From positions 91,663-155,662 of the forward strand of contig NZ_KB899918.1 of the NCBI RefSeq assembly GCF_000378465.1: a DNA stretch of 64,000 bases, given 5' to 3'. This document shows, piece by piece, positions 27,421-38,155 of this stretch. The notes below the pieces were generated by a model. That model had not been told where the DNA came from. It did not search any database and saw nothing but the letters and a program-made list of their open reading frames with translations. Position 1 is the first letter of the stretch, and every line of letters begins with the position of its first letter. Position numbers and translations under genes: made by a program. Source of the stretch: Elioraea tepidiphila DSM 17972. Its GTDB lineage: Bacteria; Pseudomonadota; Alphaproteobacteria; Acetobacterales; Acetobacteraceae.

Positions 27421-28737
27421 TCAGCCGAGCAGGCGTTCCAGCACCGCGTCGCGATCGAGCTCGTGTCGCTCGCCCCCCTTGCGGCGCTTGAGCTCGGCGC
27501 GTCCCGCAGCCGCCCCGCGCGGGCCAACGACCACCTGCCAGGGCAGGCCGATCAGATCCATGTCGGCGAACTTCACGCCCGCCCGCTCCTCGCGGTCGTC
27601 ATACAGCACCTCGGTGCCCGCGTTGCGCAGCGCGGCGTAGATGTCGTCGCAGAGCGCTTCGGTCGCGACGTCCCCAGGTTTGAGGTTGATCAGCCCGACG
27701 CGGAACGGTGCCACGGTCTCCGGCCAGATGATCCCGGCCTCGTCGTGGCTCGCCTCGATGATCGCGCCGACCAGCCGCGACACGCCGATGCCGTAGCTGC
27801 CCATCTCCGGGTGGATCGGCTTGCCGTCCGGTCCCTGCACCGTCACCCCCATCGGCTTGGAGTACTTGGTGCCGAAATAGAAGATGTGGCCGACCTCGAT
27901 GCCGCGCGCCTCGACGCGCTGCCCATCGGCGAGCGCGCCGAAGGCGATGGGGTCGTGCTTCTCGTCGGTCGCGGCGTAGAGCGAGGTCCAGGAATCGACG
28001 AGCGGCTGCAAATCGGACTCGTAGTCCACCGCCTCGCCCAGGATGTCGCGCTCGACGAGATCGCGATGCACGAACACCTGGCTCTCGCCCGTCTCGGCGA
28101 GGATGATGAACTCGTGGGAGAGATCGCCGCCGATCGGGCCGGTATCGGCACGCATCGGGATCGCCTTCAGGCCGAGCCGGGCGAAGGTGCGCAGATAGGC
28201 GACGAACATGCGGTTGTAGCTCCGTCGCGCGCCGGCCTGATCGAGATCGAAGGAGTAGCTGTCCTTCATCAGGAACTCGCGCCCGCGCATCACGCCGAAG
28301 CGCGGCCGCACCTCGTCGCGGAACTTCCACTGGATGTGGTAGAGCATCAGCGGCAGGTTGCGGTACGACTTCACATAGGCGCGGAAGATGTCGCTGACCA
28401 TCTCCTCGTTGGTCGGCCCGTAGAGCAGCTCGCGCTCGTGGCGGTCGCGCAGGCGCAGCATCTCCTTGCCGTAGTCCTCGTAGCGTCCGCTCTCCTTCCA
28501 CAGCTCCGCCGGCTGGATAGTCGGCATCAGAAGCTCATGGCAGCCGGCCGCATCCTGCTCCTCGCGCACGATGCGTGCGATGTTGGTGAGCACGCGGTGG
28601 CCGAGCGGCAGCCAGGAATAGATCCCGGCAGCCTGCTGGCGGATCATCCCCGCGCGCAGCATCAGCCGGTGCGAGACGATCTGCGCCTCGGCCGGCGTCT
28701 CCTTGAGCGTGGGCAGGAAGTAGCGAGAAAGGCGCAT
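27421..28737 (-). CDS. proS: Prolyl-tRNA synthetase (short, editing-domain-less form)
   Basis: 438 residues. A class II synthetase that charges tRNA-Pro. Motif 1 and 2 regions are visible ([24 protein letters not shown] start at about 50, and [19 protein letters not shown] near 145). The C-terminal anticodon-binding domain starts near [15 protein letters not shown]. Bacterial enzymes of about 570 residues contain an inserted YbaK-like editing domain; it is missing here, as is normal in alphaproteobacteria. The N-terminus [19 protein letters not shown] supports the ATG at 28737. Confidence 0.96.
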   Translation of the reverse strand: MRLSRYFLPTLKETPAEAQIVSHRLMLRAGMIRQQAAGIYSWLPLGHRVLTNIARIVREEQDAAGCHELLMPTIQPAELWKESGRYEDYGKEMLRLRDRHERELLYGPTNEEMVSDIFRAYVKSYRNLPLMLYHIQWKFRDEVRPRFGVMRGREFLMKDSYSFDLDQAGARRSYNRMFVAYLRTFARLGLKAIPMRADTGPIGGDLSHEFIILAETGESQVFVHRDLVERDILGEAVDYESDLQPLVDSWTSLYAATDEKHDPIAFGALADGQRVEARGIEVGHIFYFGTKYSKPMGVTVQGPDGKPIHPEMGSYGIGVSRLVGAIIEASHDEAGIIWPETVAPFRVGLINLKPGDVATEALCDDIYAALRNAGTEVLYDDREERAGVKFADMDLIGLPWQVVVGPRGAAAGRAELKRRKGGERHELDRDAVLERLLG

Positions 28738-28808
28738 CGCGTCGCGGCATCCCGGATGGCGGAAGGGCCGCGCACACTAACGGCGCCGCGGCGTTCCGTC
28801 ACGCGGGC

Positions 28809-29198
28809 TCAGCGGCGGCGGGCGGCGGCGCAGGCGGCGGCGAGCCCGGCCGCGGCGTCGGGCGCGATCGGGCGGCCGTTGAACAGCACCGTGCCGTTGT
28901 CGATCTCGATGACGCCGAGCGGCAGATCGGCGATCAGATCCGGCGGCAGGCCGAGCCGTTCGCGCAGATCCACGCCGAGATAGATCGCGAACCGCTCCGG
29001 CACGATCGGCACGGCCGGATTGAGATCGGCCGGCGCCACGCTTCGCCCCCGCACATCCACGCCTGGCCGATACACCACATCGGGCGCGGGAACGTGGCGC
29101 TCAAGCCGCCGGCAGTCCCACTCACTGATCGTCTGCGCCGCAGCGGGGAGCGTGCCAGCGGCCACCAGCAAGATCGCTGCGATCAGGGCGCGGTGCAC
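28809..29198 (-). CDS. Small exported protein of unknown function
   Basis: 129 residues from the GTG at 29198. The first 22 residues form a clear signal peptide (ALIAAILLVAAGTLPAAAQ) with an AxA-type cleavage site. The mature part begins TISEWDCRRLERHVPAPDV and contains RFAIYLGVDLRERLGLPPD and VIEIDNGTVLFNGRPI. Two cysteines (in WDCRRL and near the C-terminus in AAACAAAR) could form a disulphide. I do not recognise the family. A TTG at 29234 would add twelve residues and spoil the signal peptide. It lies downstream of the sRNA terminator and ahead of proS. Confidence 0.7.
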   Translation of the reverse strand: MHRALIAAILLVAAGTLPAAAQTISEWDCRRLERHVPAPDVVYRPGVDVRGRSVAPADLNPAVPIVPERFAIYLGVDLRERLGLPPDLIADLPLGVIEIDNGTVLFNGRPIAPDAAAGLAAACAAARRR

Positions 29199-29276
29199 GG
29201 CATCTTCTTTCGCTTTGCTGCGGTGCAGCGACAAATATCGTTCGCAAGCCTATGGACGGGCGGTTTACGTTCCGCT

Positions 29277-29314
29277 AACAAGAAAAGGGCCGCGCGCCTC
29301 GCAGCGCACGGCCC
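29277..29314 (-). terminator. Rho-independent terminator of the sRNA
   Basis: On the minus strand GGGCCGTGCG and CGCGCGGCCC pair (29314-29305 with 29296-29287, one C-A mismatch) around an eight-base loop, followed directly by TTTTCTTGTT (29286-29277). This is the most convincing intrinsic terminator in the window. Confidence 0.8.
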
Positions 29315-29370
29315 AAGTTTAGGGAGGAAACGCCAGTCACACGGCAGGAAGAGGAACAGCCCTCTTCCTG
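29277..29370 (-). ncRNA. mmgR: MmgR-like (alpha-r8, former suhB) small RNA
   Basis: A complete sRNA unit of about 94 bases on the minus strand. It begins at a promoter (29377-29406) and contains a perfect 10-base-pair hairpin (29370-29361 with 29354-29345). A single-stranded stretch holding TTTCCTCCCT (29330-29321) follows, then a GC-rich terminator hairpin (29314-29287) and TTTTCTTGTT. From memory, UUUCCUCCCU is the ultraconserved 10-base motif of the alphaproteobacterial MmgR family, whose Sinorhizobium member limits polyhydroxybutyrate storage. The pyrimidine-rich motif can pair with Shine-Dalgarno sequences. The family call rests on this motif plus the layout. Confidence 0.7.
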
Positions 29371-29376
29371 TCGCTG

Positions 29377-29406
29377 ATTTTCGCGCGTGCGCCGACGGCG
29401 GGGCAA
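29377..29406 (-). promoter_or_regulatory. Promoter of the MmgR-like sRNA
   Basis: Minus-strand TTGCCC (29406-29401), 18-base spacer, GAAAAT (29382-29377). It would start transcription at about 29370, exactly at the first hairpin of the sRNA. Each box matches the sigma70 consensus at four of six positions. Confidence 0.5.
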
Positions 29407-29518
29407 CAGCAAACTCAGCAATCGCGGCGCTTTTTTCGTCAATTCAACCATTGATTGCTCAAAACGCAGGCATCCGGCTCATCGTTTGTGCAAGTTCTGG
29501 CCGCGCTCTGAGCAGGAT

Positions 29519-29532
29519 TTGATCAAGATCAA
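29519..29532. promoter_or_regulatory. FNR/FixK-type palindrome TTGAT-N4-ATCAA
   Basis: TTGATCAAGATCAA matches the FNR/ANR/FixK consensus perfectly. It overlaps the last codons of the DUF1467 gene and lies about 155 bases upstream of the sRNA start and 320 before the exported-protein gene, further than a classical activating site. A link to either gene is inference. Confidence 0.45.
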
Positions 29533-29771
29533 GGATGGTCGCGAAAACTGATCAAGTCTGACTCCACCACGGCCCAGATGCCGAGCCAGACCACACCCGA
29601 AACCAGCGTGGTCACCAGCACCTTGCGCCACAGCAGCGGCCGTTCCGGCGCGCCGCGGAAATGTGTCTTCTCCTCCGGGTCGGTCACCGGCCGGGTCCAG
29701 AACGGCAGCACGGCGAACAGCACGGTCCACCAGACCAAGGCATAGACGACGAGGCCGGTGAACCAGTTCAT
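29529..29771 (-). CDS. DUF1467 family membrane protein
   Basis: 80 residues. Two membrane segments (TGLVVYALVWWTVLFAVLPF and VLVTTLVSGVVWLGIWAVVE) flank a short polar loop with VTDPEEKTHFRGAPERP, typical of the alphaproteobacterial DUF1467 family. Function unknown. The start MNWFTGLV (29771) lies seven bases after the RNase J stop, so it is the last gene of the nuo-birA-coaX-rnj run. The conserved position next to rnj in alphaproteobacteria is the main context. Confidence 0.85.
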   Translation of the reverse strand: MNWFTGLVVYALVWWTVLFAVLPFWTRPVTDPEEKTHFRGAPERPLLWRKVLVTTLVSGVVWLGIWAVVESDLISFRDHP

Positions 29772-29778
29772 CGAGGTC

Positions 29779-31437
29779 TCACCGTCCGATCCGCATGACA
29801 TGCACTTCGATGCCGGGCCGCTTCTGCCACAGCGCCCGCCGCAGCAGGCCGCGGAGCGCACCGCGCGCCGCCTCGGCCACCGCCTCGTCATCCCGGCGGA
29901 CAGGGGCGGGCAGGCCTGAGACAGCCGCCATCAGGTCGTCGGCAAGGCCCTCAGCGGCGCCGTTCATCGCCGCGTCGAACACACCGGGGCCGGTGATGCG
30001 GGGCCGCCCAAGGACCCGCCCGGCCTCGTCAAGCGCGAGCGAAGCGATCACCACACCGTGCTCGAGCATGCGCCGCCGCGCCGCCAGCACCTCGCCGCCG
30101 ATCGGCAGGAGACGGTCGCCATCCACGGCGAGCTTGCCGGCCGGTGCGCTGTCCACGACCGTCACTGGGCCGGGAGCGAGGCGCAAGATGTCGCCGTCAT
30201 CGATCACGTGCGGGATCGCGCCGAGCGCGCGCGCGAGCTCGGCATGCTCGGTCATGTGGCGCCATTCGCCGTGCACCGGCACGACATGCTTCGGCCGCAC
30301 CAGCGCGTACATGCGGCGCAGCTCGTCGCGCGCCGGATGGCCGGAGACGTGCACCATGTGATCGCGCTCGGTCATGACGGTCACGCCGCGCCGCGCGAAC
30401 TGGTCCTGCACGCGCAGGATCGCCCGCTCGTTGCCCGGGATCACGCGCGAGGAGTAGATCACTGTGTCGCCCTCGCCGAGCGAGACGTTCGGATGGTTGT
30501 CCGCCGCGATGCGCGAGAGCGCCGAGCGCGGCTCGCCCTGGCTGCCCGCGACCAGGAACAGCACGGAATCGTCGGGCAGGTAGCCCGCCTCGTCCTCCTC
30601 GACGAACTCGGGCAGCGTCGCGAGATAGCCGGTCTCGCGCGCGGCGGCGATGATGTTGCGGAAGGCGCGCCCGACGATCGCGACACTGCGGCCGGCGCTT
30701 TGCGCCGCGAGCGCGATCGATTCGATCCGCGCGACATTGGTCGAGAAGCAGGTGACGGCCACCCGCCCCTTCAGCCGGCGGATCAGCGCGCCGAGATTGC
30801 GCCGCACCTCGGACTCGCTACCCGAATGTCCCTCGACCATCGCGTTGGTGCTGTCGCACACCATCACGTCCACACCCTCGTCGCCGAGCGCGGCGAGAGC
30901 GGCCTCGTCGGTCGGCGGGCCGATCAGCGGGTGCGGATCGAGCTTCCAGTCTCCCGTATGCAGCACCAGGCCGTGCCGCGTACGGATCGCCACCGCCTGC
31001 GCCTCGGGGATCGAGTGCGCCATGCGGATGAAGCGCAGATGGAACGGATCGAGCGTGAGCTCCGCACCGAGGTCCAGCGTCGTCAAGGGTACCCGCCCGA
31101 GGAGTTGGCGCTCGGCGAGCTTGCGGCGCAGCACCGCCGCCGCGAAGGGGCTCGCGTAGACGGGACATTCGAGCGCGGGCCACAGCCAGGCGACCGCGCC
31201 GAGATGATCCTCGTGCCCGTGGGTGATGATCAGCGCGCGGAGGTTCCGTTTGCGCTCGGCCAGGAAGCCCACGTCCGGCACCATGATCTCGATATCGGGC
31301 CGCGCCGCGTCGCCGAAGCCGATGCCGCAATCGATCGCGAGCCAGGCGCCATCGGCGTGGTAGAGATTCAGGTTCATGCCGATCTCGCCGGTCCCGCCCA
31401 GCGGCAGGAAGGCGAGGTCGTCGCGGGCTAATGTCAC
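29779..31437 (-). CDS. rnj: Ribonuclease J
   Basis: 552 residues. A metallo-beta-lactamase/beta-CASP nuclease with 5'-3' exonuclease and endonuclease activity on RNA, acting in rRNA maturation and mRNA decay. The zinc motif is [17 protein letters not shown]; further ligands lie in [13 protein letters not shown] and [17 protein letters not shown]. The beta-CASP part contains [18 protein letters not shown], and a histidine motif is [14 protein letters not shown]. The C-terminal domain is short. Its ATG overlaps the coaX stop (ATGA). Confidence 0.95.
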   Translation of the reverse strand: MTLARDDLAFLPLGGTGEIGMNLNLYHADGAWLAIDCGIGFGDAARPDIEIMVPDVGFLAERKRNLRALIITHGHEDHLGAVAWLWPALECPVYASPFAAAVLRRKLAERQLLGRVPLTTLDLGAELTLDPFHLRFIRMAHSIPEAQAVAIRTRHGLVLHTGDWKLDPHPLIGPPTDEAALAALGDEGVDVMVCDSTNAMVEGHSGSESEVRRNLGALIRRLKGRVAVTCFSTNVARIESIALAAQSAGRSVAIVGRAFRNIIAAARETGYLATLPEFVEEDEAGYLPDDSVLFLVAGSQGEPRSALSRIAADNHPNVSLGEGDTVIYSSRVIPGNERAILRVQDQFARRGVTVMTERDHMVHVSGHPARDELRRMYALVRPKHVVPVHGEWRHMTEHAELARALGAIPHVIDDGDILRLAPGPVTVVDSAPAGKLAVDGDRLLPIGGEVLAARRRMLEHGVVIASLALDEAGRVLGRPRITGPGVFDAAMNGAAEGLADDLMAAVSGLPAPVRRDDEAVAEAARGALRGLLRRALWQKRPGIEVHVMRIGR

Positions 31438-32210
31438 GCTGTGGCCTTCATGTTGCGCTCGGCGAGCAGGACGAGCCCGTCGAGGGTCAGATCCGCATCG
31501 AGATGGTGGATGGCGGGCGTGCCGTCCATGAACAACGGCGCGAGCCCGCCGGTCGCGATCACGGTCAATCTCTGATCGAGCTCAGCCTCGATCCGGCGCG
31601 CAATGCCCTCGATCAGCCCCACGTAGCCCCAGTACACGCCGGACTGCATGGCGGGCACCGTCGATCGGCCGACGACCGATTGCGGCCGGCCGATGCTGAT
31701 GCGCGGCAGCGCCGCCGCCGCGCGGTGCAGCGCGTCGAGCGAGAGATTGATCCCCGGCGCGATCACGCCGCCGATGTAGTCGCCCGCGGCGTCGACGACA
31801 TCGAATGTGGTGGCGGTGCCGAAATCGATCACCGCGAGCGGGCGCGGATAGCGCATGCGCGCGGCCAGCGCGTTGACGAGGCGGTCGGCGCCGACCTCGC
31901 GCGGATTGTCGGTGCGGATCGCGAAGCCCCAGTCGAGATCCGAGCGCGTCACCATCGCCTCGACACCGAAGCGGTCGCGGCAGAGTCGGCGCAGGTTGTA
32001 GAGCGCGTTCGGCACCACGCAGGCGATCGCCGCGGCGTCGATATCGGCGGGGCCGAGCCCGTCCCAGGCCATCAGCTGCAGCAGCCAGACCGCGTATTCG
32101 TCGGCCGTGCGGTCGGCCACCGTGGCGATGCGCCAGCGGCCGCGCCAGGCGGCGCCGTCCCAGACCGCGAACACCACATTCGTGTTGCCGGCATCGATGG
32201 CGAGCAGCAT
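31434..32210 (-). CDS. coaX: Type III pantothenate kinase
   Basis: 258 residues. It phosphorylates pantothenate, the first step of CoA synthesis, and needs a monovalent cation. The ASKHA-fold phosphate loop is [19 protein letters not shown]; the second and third motifs are [15 protein letters not shown] and [19 protein letters not shown] followed by [17 protein letters not shown]. The start at 32210 is four bases after birA; the open frame extends upstream but without family residues. The nuoN-birA-coaX-rnj order is common in alphaproteobacteria. Confidence 0.96.
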   Translation of the reverse strand: MLLAIDAGNTNVVFAVWDGAAWRGRWRIATVADRTADEYAVWLLQLMAWDGLGPADIDAAAIACVVPNALYNLRRLCRDRFGVEAMVTRSDLDWGFAIRTDNPREVGADRLVNALAARMRYPRPLAVIDFGTATTFDVVDAAGDYIGGVIAPGINLSLDALHRAAAALPRISIGRPQSVVGRSTVPAMQSGVYWGYVGLIEGIARRIEAELDQRLTVIATGGLAPLFMDGTPAIHHLDADLTLDGLVLLAERNMKATA

Positions 32211-32214
32211 CCGA

Positions 32215-32952
32215 TCAGCCTCCCGCGAAGACGTCGCCGGCGATGATCCGGCGCGTCCGACCATCCTCGAGCGACACGAGCAAGGCCCCGTCGGTGTCGA
32301 GCCCGGCATAGCGGCCGCTGACCGGTCCGGCAGGCAAGCGCACCGTGATCGCGGTGCCGTGGGGCTGGGCGCGGCGTTGCCAGGCCGCGACGATCGCGCC
32401 GAATCCGTCCACGCGCGCGCGCCCGCTCCAGGCGATCAGCCGCTCCAGGATCGCCTCGGCGAGCGTGTCCGGCGCCGGCGGTCGCAGACCGAGAGCGGCA
32501 AACGAGGTGGCGGGCCGATCGGCGTCGTCGGGATGCGTGACGAGATTGACGCCGATCCCGGCGACCGCCCATTTCGTGCCGTCAGCGCGTGTGCCGGCCT
32601 CGACCAGCACGCCGCCCAGCTTGCGCCCCGCGACGACCAGATCGTTCGGCCATTTCAGATGCAGGCCGATGCCGTCCGGCAGCAGCGTGGCGAGCGCTTC
32701 GGCGATCGCGACACCGGCGAGCAGGCCGAGCCCGCCGGGTGCGGCAACCGCCTGCGCATCGAGCAGGACGGAGAGATAGAGGTTGCCCGGCGGGGACTGC
32801 CAGCGCCGCCCATGCCGCCCGCGGCCTGCCGTCTGCGCCTCCGCCAGCACCGCGCACCACGGCCCCTCCCCCGCCTCGGCCAGCGCGATCGCGCGGTCGC
32901 TGGTGGAGGGCAGACTCGCGTGGCGTTCGATCCGGCCGTGCGTCTGGCTCAT
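32215..32952 (-). CDS. birA: Biotin-[acetyl-CoA-carboxylase] ligase, no repressor domain
   Basis: 245 residues. It activates biotin and attaches it to biotin carboxyl carrier protein. The biotinyl-AMP loop is [20 protein letters not shown] and the lysine motif is [19 protein letters not shown]. The SH3-like C-terminal domain is present ([20 protein letters not shown]). The protein starts directly with the catalytic domain; the N-terminal winged helix used for repression in E. coli BirA is missing, so it should not regulate transcription itself. Its ATG overlaps the nuoN stop. Confidence 0.95.
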   Translation of the reverse strand: MSQTHGRIERHASLPSTSDRAIALAEAGEGPWCAVLAEAQTAGRGRHGRRWQSPPGNLYLSVLLDAQAVAAPGGLGLLAGVAIAEALATLLPDGIGLHLKWPNDLVVAGRKLGGVLVEAGTRADGTKWAVAGIGVNLVTHPDDADRPATSFAALGLRPPAPDTLAEAILERLIAWSGRARVDGFGAIVAAWQRRAQPHGTAITVRLPAGPVSGRYAGLDTDGALLVSLEDGRTRRIIAGDVFAGG

Positions 32953-34385
32953 CCCCCGATCAGGGACCGCGCCGCCGTGCCGGCGGCGGCGACGAGCGGC
33001 GCGGGCGCAAGGGCGAACAGCGCCGTGAAGATCATCGACCCGGCGACCACCACCCCGACCGAGGCGGGACGCGGATCGAATTCGGGCTGCGCAGCGTCGA
33101 AGTACATCACCTTGACGATGCGCAGGTAATAGAAGGCCGACACCACCGACGAGAGCACGCCGATCACCGCGAGCGGCCAGAGCCCCGCCTGCACGGCCGC
33201 CATGAACACGTAGAACTTGCCGAAGAACCCGGCGAGCGGCGGGATGCCGGCCATCGAGAACATGAACACCGAGAATGCGACCGCGAGCCCCGGCGCCGTG
33301 GCCCCAAGCCCGGCGAGATCCTCGATGCGCTCGCAGGCCTGGCCCTTGCGGCGCATGGCGACGATGCAGCCGAAGGTGCCCGCGTTCATGACGATGTAGA
33401 TCGCCATGTAGACCAGCACGCCGCGGATCCCCTCCTCGGTGCCGGCGGCGAGTCCGATCAGCGCGTAGCCGACATGGCCGATCGAGGAATACGCCATCAG
33501 CCGCTTGATGTTGCTCTGGCCGATCGCGGCGAAGGCGCCGAGCAGCATCGAAGCGATCGAGATCAGGACGATGATCTGCGTCCACTGTCCCGCCACATCG
33601 CCGAACGGGCCGGTCATGACGCGCAGGAACAGTCCGACCGCGGCGAGCTTCGGCGCGATCGAGAAGAACGCCGTCACCGGCGTTGGTGCGCCCTCGTAGA
33701 CATCCGGCGTCCACATGTGGAACGGCACGGCGGAGACCTTGAAGGCGAGCCCGGCGGCGACGAAACAGAGCCCGGTGATCAGTCCGAGCGAGGGCGGCCC
33801 AGCCTCGATCGCGGTGGCGATGCCGGCGAAGCGCGTCGAGCCCGAGAACCCATACACGAGTGAGCTGCCGTAGAGCAGCATCCCCGAGGCGAGCGCTCCC
33901 AGCACGAAGTACTTCAGCCCCGCCTCGGTCGCGCGCAGATCGTCGCGGTGGATCGCGGCGAGCACGTAGAGCGAGAGCGAGGACAGTTCGAGCCCGACAT
34001 AGAGGCTCATCAGGTCGTTCGCCGAAACCATCATCATCATGCCGACGGTCGCGAGCAGGACCAGGACGGGGTACTCGAAGCGGTCGATCCGTTCCTTCTC
34101 GTTCCAGTCGAGCGAGAGCACGAGGCCGAGCGCGGCCGCGAGCAGCACCAGCACCTTGGTGAACACCGCGAACTCATCGAGCACGAACAGGCCGTCGAAG
34201 GCGATCACGGGCGCGTCCATCGACAGCACGAGCACCGCGGTCAGCAGCAGCGAGGCCAGCGCCGCCATCGACACGGCGAGGGTGGCGCCACGGCGCATGA
34301 AGACGCCGAGCATGAGCGCCGCCATGCCGAGGCAGGCGAGCACCAGCTCTGGGATGACGGCATGCCAGTTCAGGATGCTCTCCAT
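32949..34385 (-). CDS. nuoN: NADH-quinone oxidoreductase subunit N
   Basis: 478 residues, a polytopic antiporter-like subunit of complex I that takes part in proton pumping. About 14 membrane segments are visible. Family motifs include [19 protein letters not shown] start, then [21 protein letters not shown] and [20 protein letters not shown] with the conserved Lys and Pro. The start [10 protein letters not shown] (34385) is five bases after the nuoM stop. Confidence 0.97.
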   Translation of the reverse strand: MESILNWHAVIPELVLACLGMAALMLGVFMRRGATLAVSMAALASLLLTAVLVLSMDAPVIAFDGLFVLDEFAVFTKVLVLLAAALGLVLSLDWNEKERIDRFEYPVLVLLATVGMMMMVSANDLMSLYVGLELSSLSLYVLAAIHRDDLRATEAGLKYFVLGALASGMLLYGSSLVYGFSGSTRFAGIATAIEAGPPSLGLITGLCFVAAGLAFKVSAVPFHMWTPDVYEGAPTPVTAFFSIAPKLAAVGLFLRVMTGPFGDVAGQWTQIIVLISIASMLLGAFAAIGQSNIKRLMAYSSIGHVGYALIGLAAGTEEGIRGVLVYMAIYIVMNAGTFGCIVAMRRKGQACERIEDLAGLGATAPGLAVAFSVFMFSMAGIPPLAGFFGKFYVFMAAVQAGLWPLAVIGVLSSVVSAFYYLRIVKVMYFDAAQPEFDPRPASVGVVVAGSMIFTALFALAPAPLVAAAGTAARSLIGG

Positions 34386-34390
34386 CGCTG

Positions 34391-35905
34391 TCACAGCCCC
34401 GCAAGCTGGCGTGTGGCCTGGACCGCCGCCTGATGCTGCGCGATCAGGTTGGCGACCGATGCCCCGTAGAACCCGCTGAACGAGGAGGGGTAGATCCCCA
34501 TCCAGAGGGTCAGCAGCGCCAGCGGGGCGAACACCGCCGCCTCGCGCGGCGAAAGATCGAACAGCCCCTTCAGCTCCGGCTTGGTCAACTGGCCGAAGAT
34601 CACGCGCCGGTAGAGCCACAGCATGTAGGCGGCGCCCAGCACCATGCCCGTGGCCGCGAGCAGCGCCAGCATCCGGTTCACCTGCCAGGCGCCGACGATC
34701 GCGAGGAACTCGCCGACGAAGCCCGAGGTTCCCGGAAGCCCGACCGACGCCATGGTGAACAGCATGAACAGCAGCGCGTAGCGCGGCATGCGGTGCACGA
34801 GCCCTCCATAGGCCGCGATCTCGCGCGTATGCATCCGGTCGTAGATCACGCCGACCACGAGGAACAGCGCGCCCGAGACGACGCCGTGGCTCAGCATCTG
34901 GAAGATCGCGCCCTCGATGCCCTGGGTGTTCAGCGTGAACAGCCCGAGCGTGACGATGCCCATGTGGGCCACCGAGGAGTACGCGATCAGCTTCTTCACA
35001 TCGGTCTGGGCGAGCGCCACGAGCGAGGTGTAGATGATCGCCACGATCGACAGCGCGAAGATGAAGGGGGCGAGCTGCTCCGAGGCGTCGGGCAGCATCG
35101 GCAGCGAGAAGCGCAGGAAGCCGTAGCCGCCCATCTTCAAGAGCACACCGGCGAGGATCACGCTGCCCGCGGTCGGCGCCTCGACATGCGCATCGGGCAG
35201 CCAGGTGTGCAGCGGCCACATCGGCACCTTCACCGCGAAGGAGGCGAAGAAGGCGATGAACAGCCAGAACTGCGCGGCCGGTGCGACGCGATGGGCGATC
35301 AGGGTCGGGATGTCGGTGGTGCCGGCGTCGAGATAGAGCCAGATCAGCGCCAGCAGCATCAGCACCGAGCCGAGCAGCGTGTAGAGGAAGAACTTGAACG
35401 CCGCATAGACACGCCGCGGCCCGCCCCACACCCCGATGATCAGGAACATCGGGATCAGCACGCCCTCGAAGAAGATGTAGAACACCACGAAGTCGAGCGC
35501 GCAGAACATGCCGACCATCATGGTCTCGAGCACCAGGAAGGCGATCATGTACTCGCGCACGCGCGACGTGACCGACTCCCACGACGCGACCACGCAGATC
35601 GGCGTCAGCACGGTGGAGAGCAGCACGAACAGCACCGAGAGCCCGTCCACGCCCATGTGGTAGCCGATGCCCCATTCGCCGAGCCACGCCGCCTGCTCGA
35701 CGAACTGGAACTCGGCCGTGGTGCGGTCGAAGCGGAACCACAGGATCAAGGACAGCAGCAGCACGATCCCGGAGGTCCAGAGCGCGGTCCAGCGGGCGTT
35801 GCGCGCGACCGTCTCCTCGTCGCCGCGCACGGAGGCGATGATCAGCGCGCCGGCGAGCGGAAGGAAGGTGATCAGCGAAAGCAGCGGGAAGCCGAGCGTG
35901 TTCAT
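34391..35905 (-). CDS. nuoM: NADH-quinone oxidoreductase subunit M
   Basis: 504 residues. One of the three large antiporter-like proton-pumping subunits. Family motifs are [19 protein letters not shown], then the conserved Lys region [19 protein letters not shown], then [19 protein letters not shown]. The ATG is one base after the nuoL stop and the gene ends five bases before nuoN. Confidence 0.97.
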   Translation of the reverse strand: MNTLGFPLLSLITFLPLAGALIIASVRGDEETVARNARWTALWTSGIVLLLSLILWFRFDRTTAEFQFVEQAAWLGEWGIGYHMGVDGLSVLFVLLSTVLTPICVVASWESVTSRVREYMIAFLVLETMMVGMFCALDFVVFYIFFEGVLIPMFLIIGVWGGPRRVYAAFKFFLYTLLGSVLMLLALIWLYLDAGTTDIPTLIAHRVAPAAQFWLFIAFFASFAVKVPMWPLHTWLPDAHVEAPTAGSVILAGVLLKMGGYGFLRFSLPMLPDASEQLAPFIFALSIVAIIYTSLVALAQTDVKKLIAYSSVAHMGIVTLGLFTLNTQGIEGAIFQMLSHGVVSGALFLVVGVIYDRMHTREIAAYGGLVHRMPRYALLFMLFTMASVGLPGTSGFVGEFLAIVGAWQVNRMLALLAATGMVLGAAYMLWLYRRVIFGQLTKPELKGLFDLSPREAAVFAPLALLTLWMGIYPSSFSGFYGASVANLIAQHQAAVQATRQLAGL

Positions 35906-35906
35906 C

Positions 35907-37838
35907 TCAGAGCCGTCCCGTCGCGAACAGCGTCACCAGCACGACGATGCCGATCAGCATCGCGAAGGCGTAGTGGTAGACGAGCCCGGTCTGCACACGG
36001 ACGATCGCGCGGGTCGCACGCTGCGTGGCGGCCGCGAGTCCGTCGGGGCCGAAGCGGTCGATCACGGCGCCATCACCGCCCTTCCACAGCATCTGGCCGA
36101 GCCGCATCGCCGGGCGGACGAACAGCCGATCGTAGATCTCGTCGAAGTACCACTTGTTGAGCAGGAACAGGTAGACGCCACGGAACCGCTCGGCGAGCTG
36201 CGCCGGCACCGTTGGGAACACCATGTAGAACAGGTAGGCGAGCGCGATGCCGGACGCGCCCATGAGCACGGGCAGCAGCTTCACCCACAGCGCGACGTCG
36301 TGTGCCGCCTCCATCGCCTGGTTCTCCGGCGCGATCCGGATCGCGGCACGCCAGAAATCCTGGAAGTGATGGCCGACGAAGGGTTCGTAGAAGACCGCGC
36401 CGGCAAGGACCGCGCCGACCGCGAGAAGGATCAGCGGCACGGTCATCACGGGCGGGCTCTCATGGACATGCGCCATGGTGTGCGCGTCCGCGCGCGGCTC
36501 GCCGTGGAACGTCAGGATGATCAGGCGCCAGGAATAGAACGCGGTCAGGAAGGCCGCGAGGATGCCGCAGATGAAGGCGTAGCGGCCGACGCCAGTGCCA
36601 GCGGCCCAGGCCGTCTCCAGCACCATGTCCTTCGAGTAGTAGCCGGCGAAGAACGGCACGCCCGCGAGCGCGAGCGAGCCGATCCACATCACCGCATAGG
36701 TGATCGGCACCTTGCGCCAGATCCCGCCCATCTTGCGGATATCCTGCTCGTCGCTCATGGCGTGGATCACGCTGCCCGCGCCGAGGAACAGCAGCGCCTT
36801 GAAGAAGGCGTGGGTGAAGAGGTGGAAGATCGCCGCTGGATAGGCCGAGACGCCGGCGGCAAAGAACATGTAGCCGAGCTGCGAGCAGGTCGAATAGGCG
36901 ATGATCCGCTTGATGTCGTTCTGCACGCAGCCGATGGTCGCCGCGAACAGCGCGGTCGAGGCGCCGATCACCGTCACCATGCCGAGCGCGAAGGGGGCGA
37001 GCTCGAACAGCGGGCTCATCCGCGCGACCAGGAACACGCCGGCTGTCACCATCGTCGCGGCATGGATCAGCGCCGAGACCGGGGTGGGCCCCTCCATCGC
37101 GTCCGGCAGCCAGGTGTGCAGGAACAGCTGCGCGGACTTGCCCATCGCGCCGATGAACAGCAGCACGCCGCAGAGCTCGATCGCATTCAGCGTCATGCCG
37201 GCGAAGCGGATCGTCTCGCCGGTCAGGCGCGGCAGGGCAGCGAAGATAGCGTCGAACGCCACGCTGTCGGTCAACATGTAGACGCCGGCGATGCCGAGCG
37301 CGAAGCCGATATCGCCGACGCGGTTGACCAGGAACGCCTTGATCGCGGCGGCGTTGGCGCTCTCACGGTCGTACCAGAAGCCGATCAGCAGGTAGGAGCA
37401 GAGCCCGACCCCCTCCCAGCCGAAGAACAGCTGCACCAGGTTGTCGGCCGTGACCAGCATCAGCATGGCGAAGGTGAACAGCGACAGATAGGCCATGAAG
37501 CGCGGGATCGAGCTGTCATGACTCATGTAGCCGACGCTGTAGAGATGGATGAGGGTGGAGATCACCGTCACCATCCCGACCATCACCGCAGAGAGCGTAT
37601 CGAATCGCAGTGCCCAGGATGCCTCCAGCGTGCCGGAGGCGATCCAGGTGCCGAGCTCGACGGTGCGCGCGTTGCCGCTGAAGGCGACATCGAAGAACAG
37701 CCACACGCCGCAGATCGAGGCGAGCACCATGCAGCCGACCGTCGCGATCTGCGCGCCACGGTCGCCAATCGCGCGGCCGAGGAACCCGGCGATCAGCGCG
37801 CCGAGCAGCGGAAAGAAGACGGAGCCGACCTCGATCAT
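35907..37838 (-). CDS. nuoL: NADH-quinone oxidoreductase subunit L
   Basis: 643 residues, the most distal proton-pumping subunit, with the long lateral helix at the C-terminus. Motifs: [38 protein letters not shown], then [19 protein letters not shown] and [18 protein letters not shown]. The C-terminal region carries the amphipathic helix between [19 protein letters not shown] and the last membrane helix. It sits between nuoK and nuoM. Confidence 0.97.
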   Translation of the reverse strand: MIEVGSVFFPLLGALIAGFLGRAIGDRGAQIATVGCMVLASICGVWLFFDVAFSGNARTVELGTWIASGTLEASWALRFDTLSAVMVGMVTVISTLIHLYSVGYMSHDSSIPRFMAYLSLFTFAMLMLVTADNLVQLFFGWEGVGLCSYLLIGFWYDRESANAAAIKAFLVNRVGDIGFALGIAGVYMLTDSVAFDAIFAALPRLTGETIRFAGMTLNAIELCGVLLFIGAMGKSAQLFLHTWLPDAMEGPTPVSALIHAATMVTAGVFLVARMSPLFELAPFALGMVTVIGASTALFAATIGCVQNDIKRIIAYSTCSQLGYMFFAAGVSAYPAAIFHLFTHAFFKALLFLGAGSVIHAMSDEQDIRKMGGIWRKVPITYAVMWIGSLALAGVPFFAGYYSKDMVLETAWAAGTGVGRYAFICGILAAFLTAFYSWRLIILTFHGEPRADAHTMAHVHESPPVMTVPLILLAVGAVLAGAVFYEPFVGHHFQDFWRAAIRIAPENQAMEAAHDVALWVKLLPVLMGASGIALAYLFYMVFPTVPAQLAERFRGVYLFLLNKWYFDEIYDRLFVRPAMRLGQMLWKGGDGAVIDRFGPDGLAAATQRATRAIVRVQTGLVYHYAFAMLIGIVVLVTLFATGRL

Positions 37839-37845
37839 CGTCCGC

Positions 37846-38154
37846 TCAGCCCTTCATGACCCGGATGTCCTCGACCGCGATCGAGCCGCGGTTGCGGAAA
37901 TAGACGACCACGATCGCGAGTCCGATCGCCGCTTCCGCGGCCGCGACCGTCAGCACCAGCATGGTGAAGATCTGCCCGGTCAGGTCGCCGAGGGCTGCCG
38001 AGAAGGCAACGAGGTTGATGTTCACCGCGAGCAGCATCAGCTCGACTGACATCAGGATGACGATCACGTTCTTTCGGTTAAGGAAGATGCCGAAGATCCC
38101 GAGGGTGAACAGGATCGCGGCGACCGCGAGGTAGTGCTCGAGTCCGACGACCAC
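37846..38154 (-). CDS. nuoK: NADH-quinone oxidoreductase subunit K
   Basis: 102 residues, the standard NuoK length when read from the GTG at 38154, one base after the nuoJ stop. Three membrane helices. The conserved glutamates of the proton path are in [20 protein letters not shown] and [18 protein letters not shown] longer reading with 15 extra residues overlaps nuoJ and is rejected. Confidence 0.96.
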   Translation of the reverse strand: MVVGLEHYLAVAAILFTLGIFGIFLNRKNVIVILMSVELMLLAVNINLVAFSAALGDLTGQIFTMLVLTVAAAEAAIGLAIVVVYFRNRGSIAVEDIRVMKG

Positions 38155-38155
38155 C

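Noticed and set aside
29388..29437. Plus-strand terminator ending in TTTTTT
   Set aside because: The possible stem (GCGCCG/CGGCGC) has a loop of more than 30 bases and no plus-strand gene leads into it.
35667..37859. 730-codon open frame opposite nuoL/nuoM
   Set aside because: Low-complexity R/H/E/D composition with no recognisable fold.
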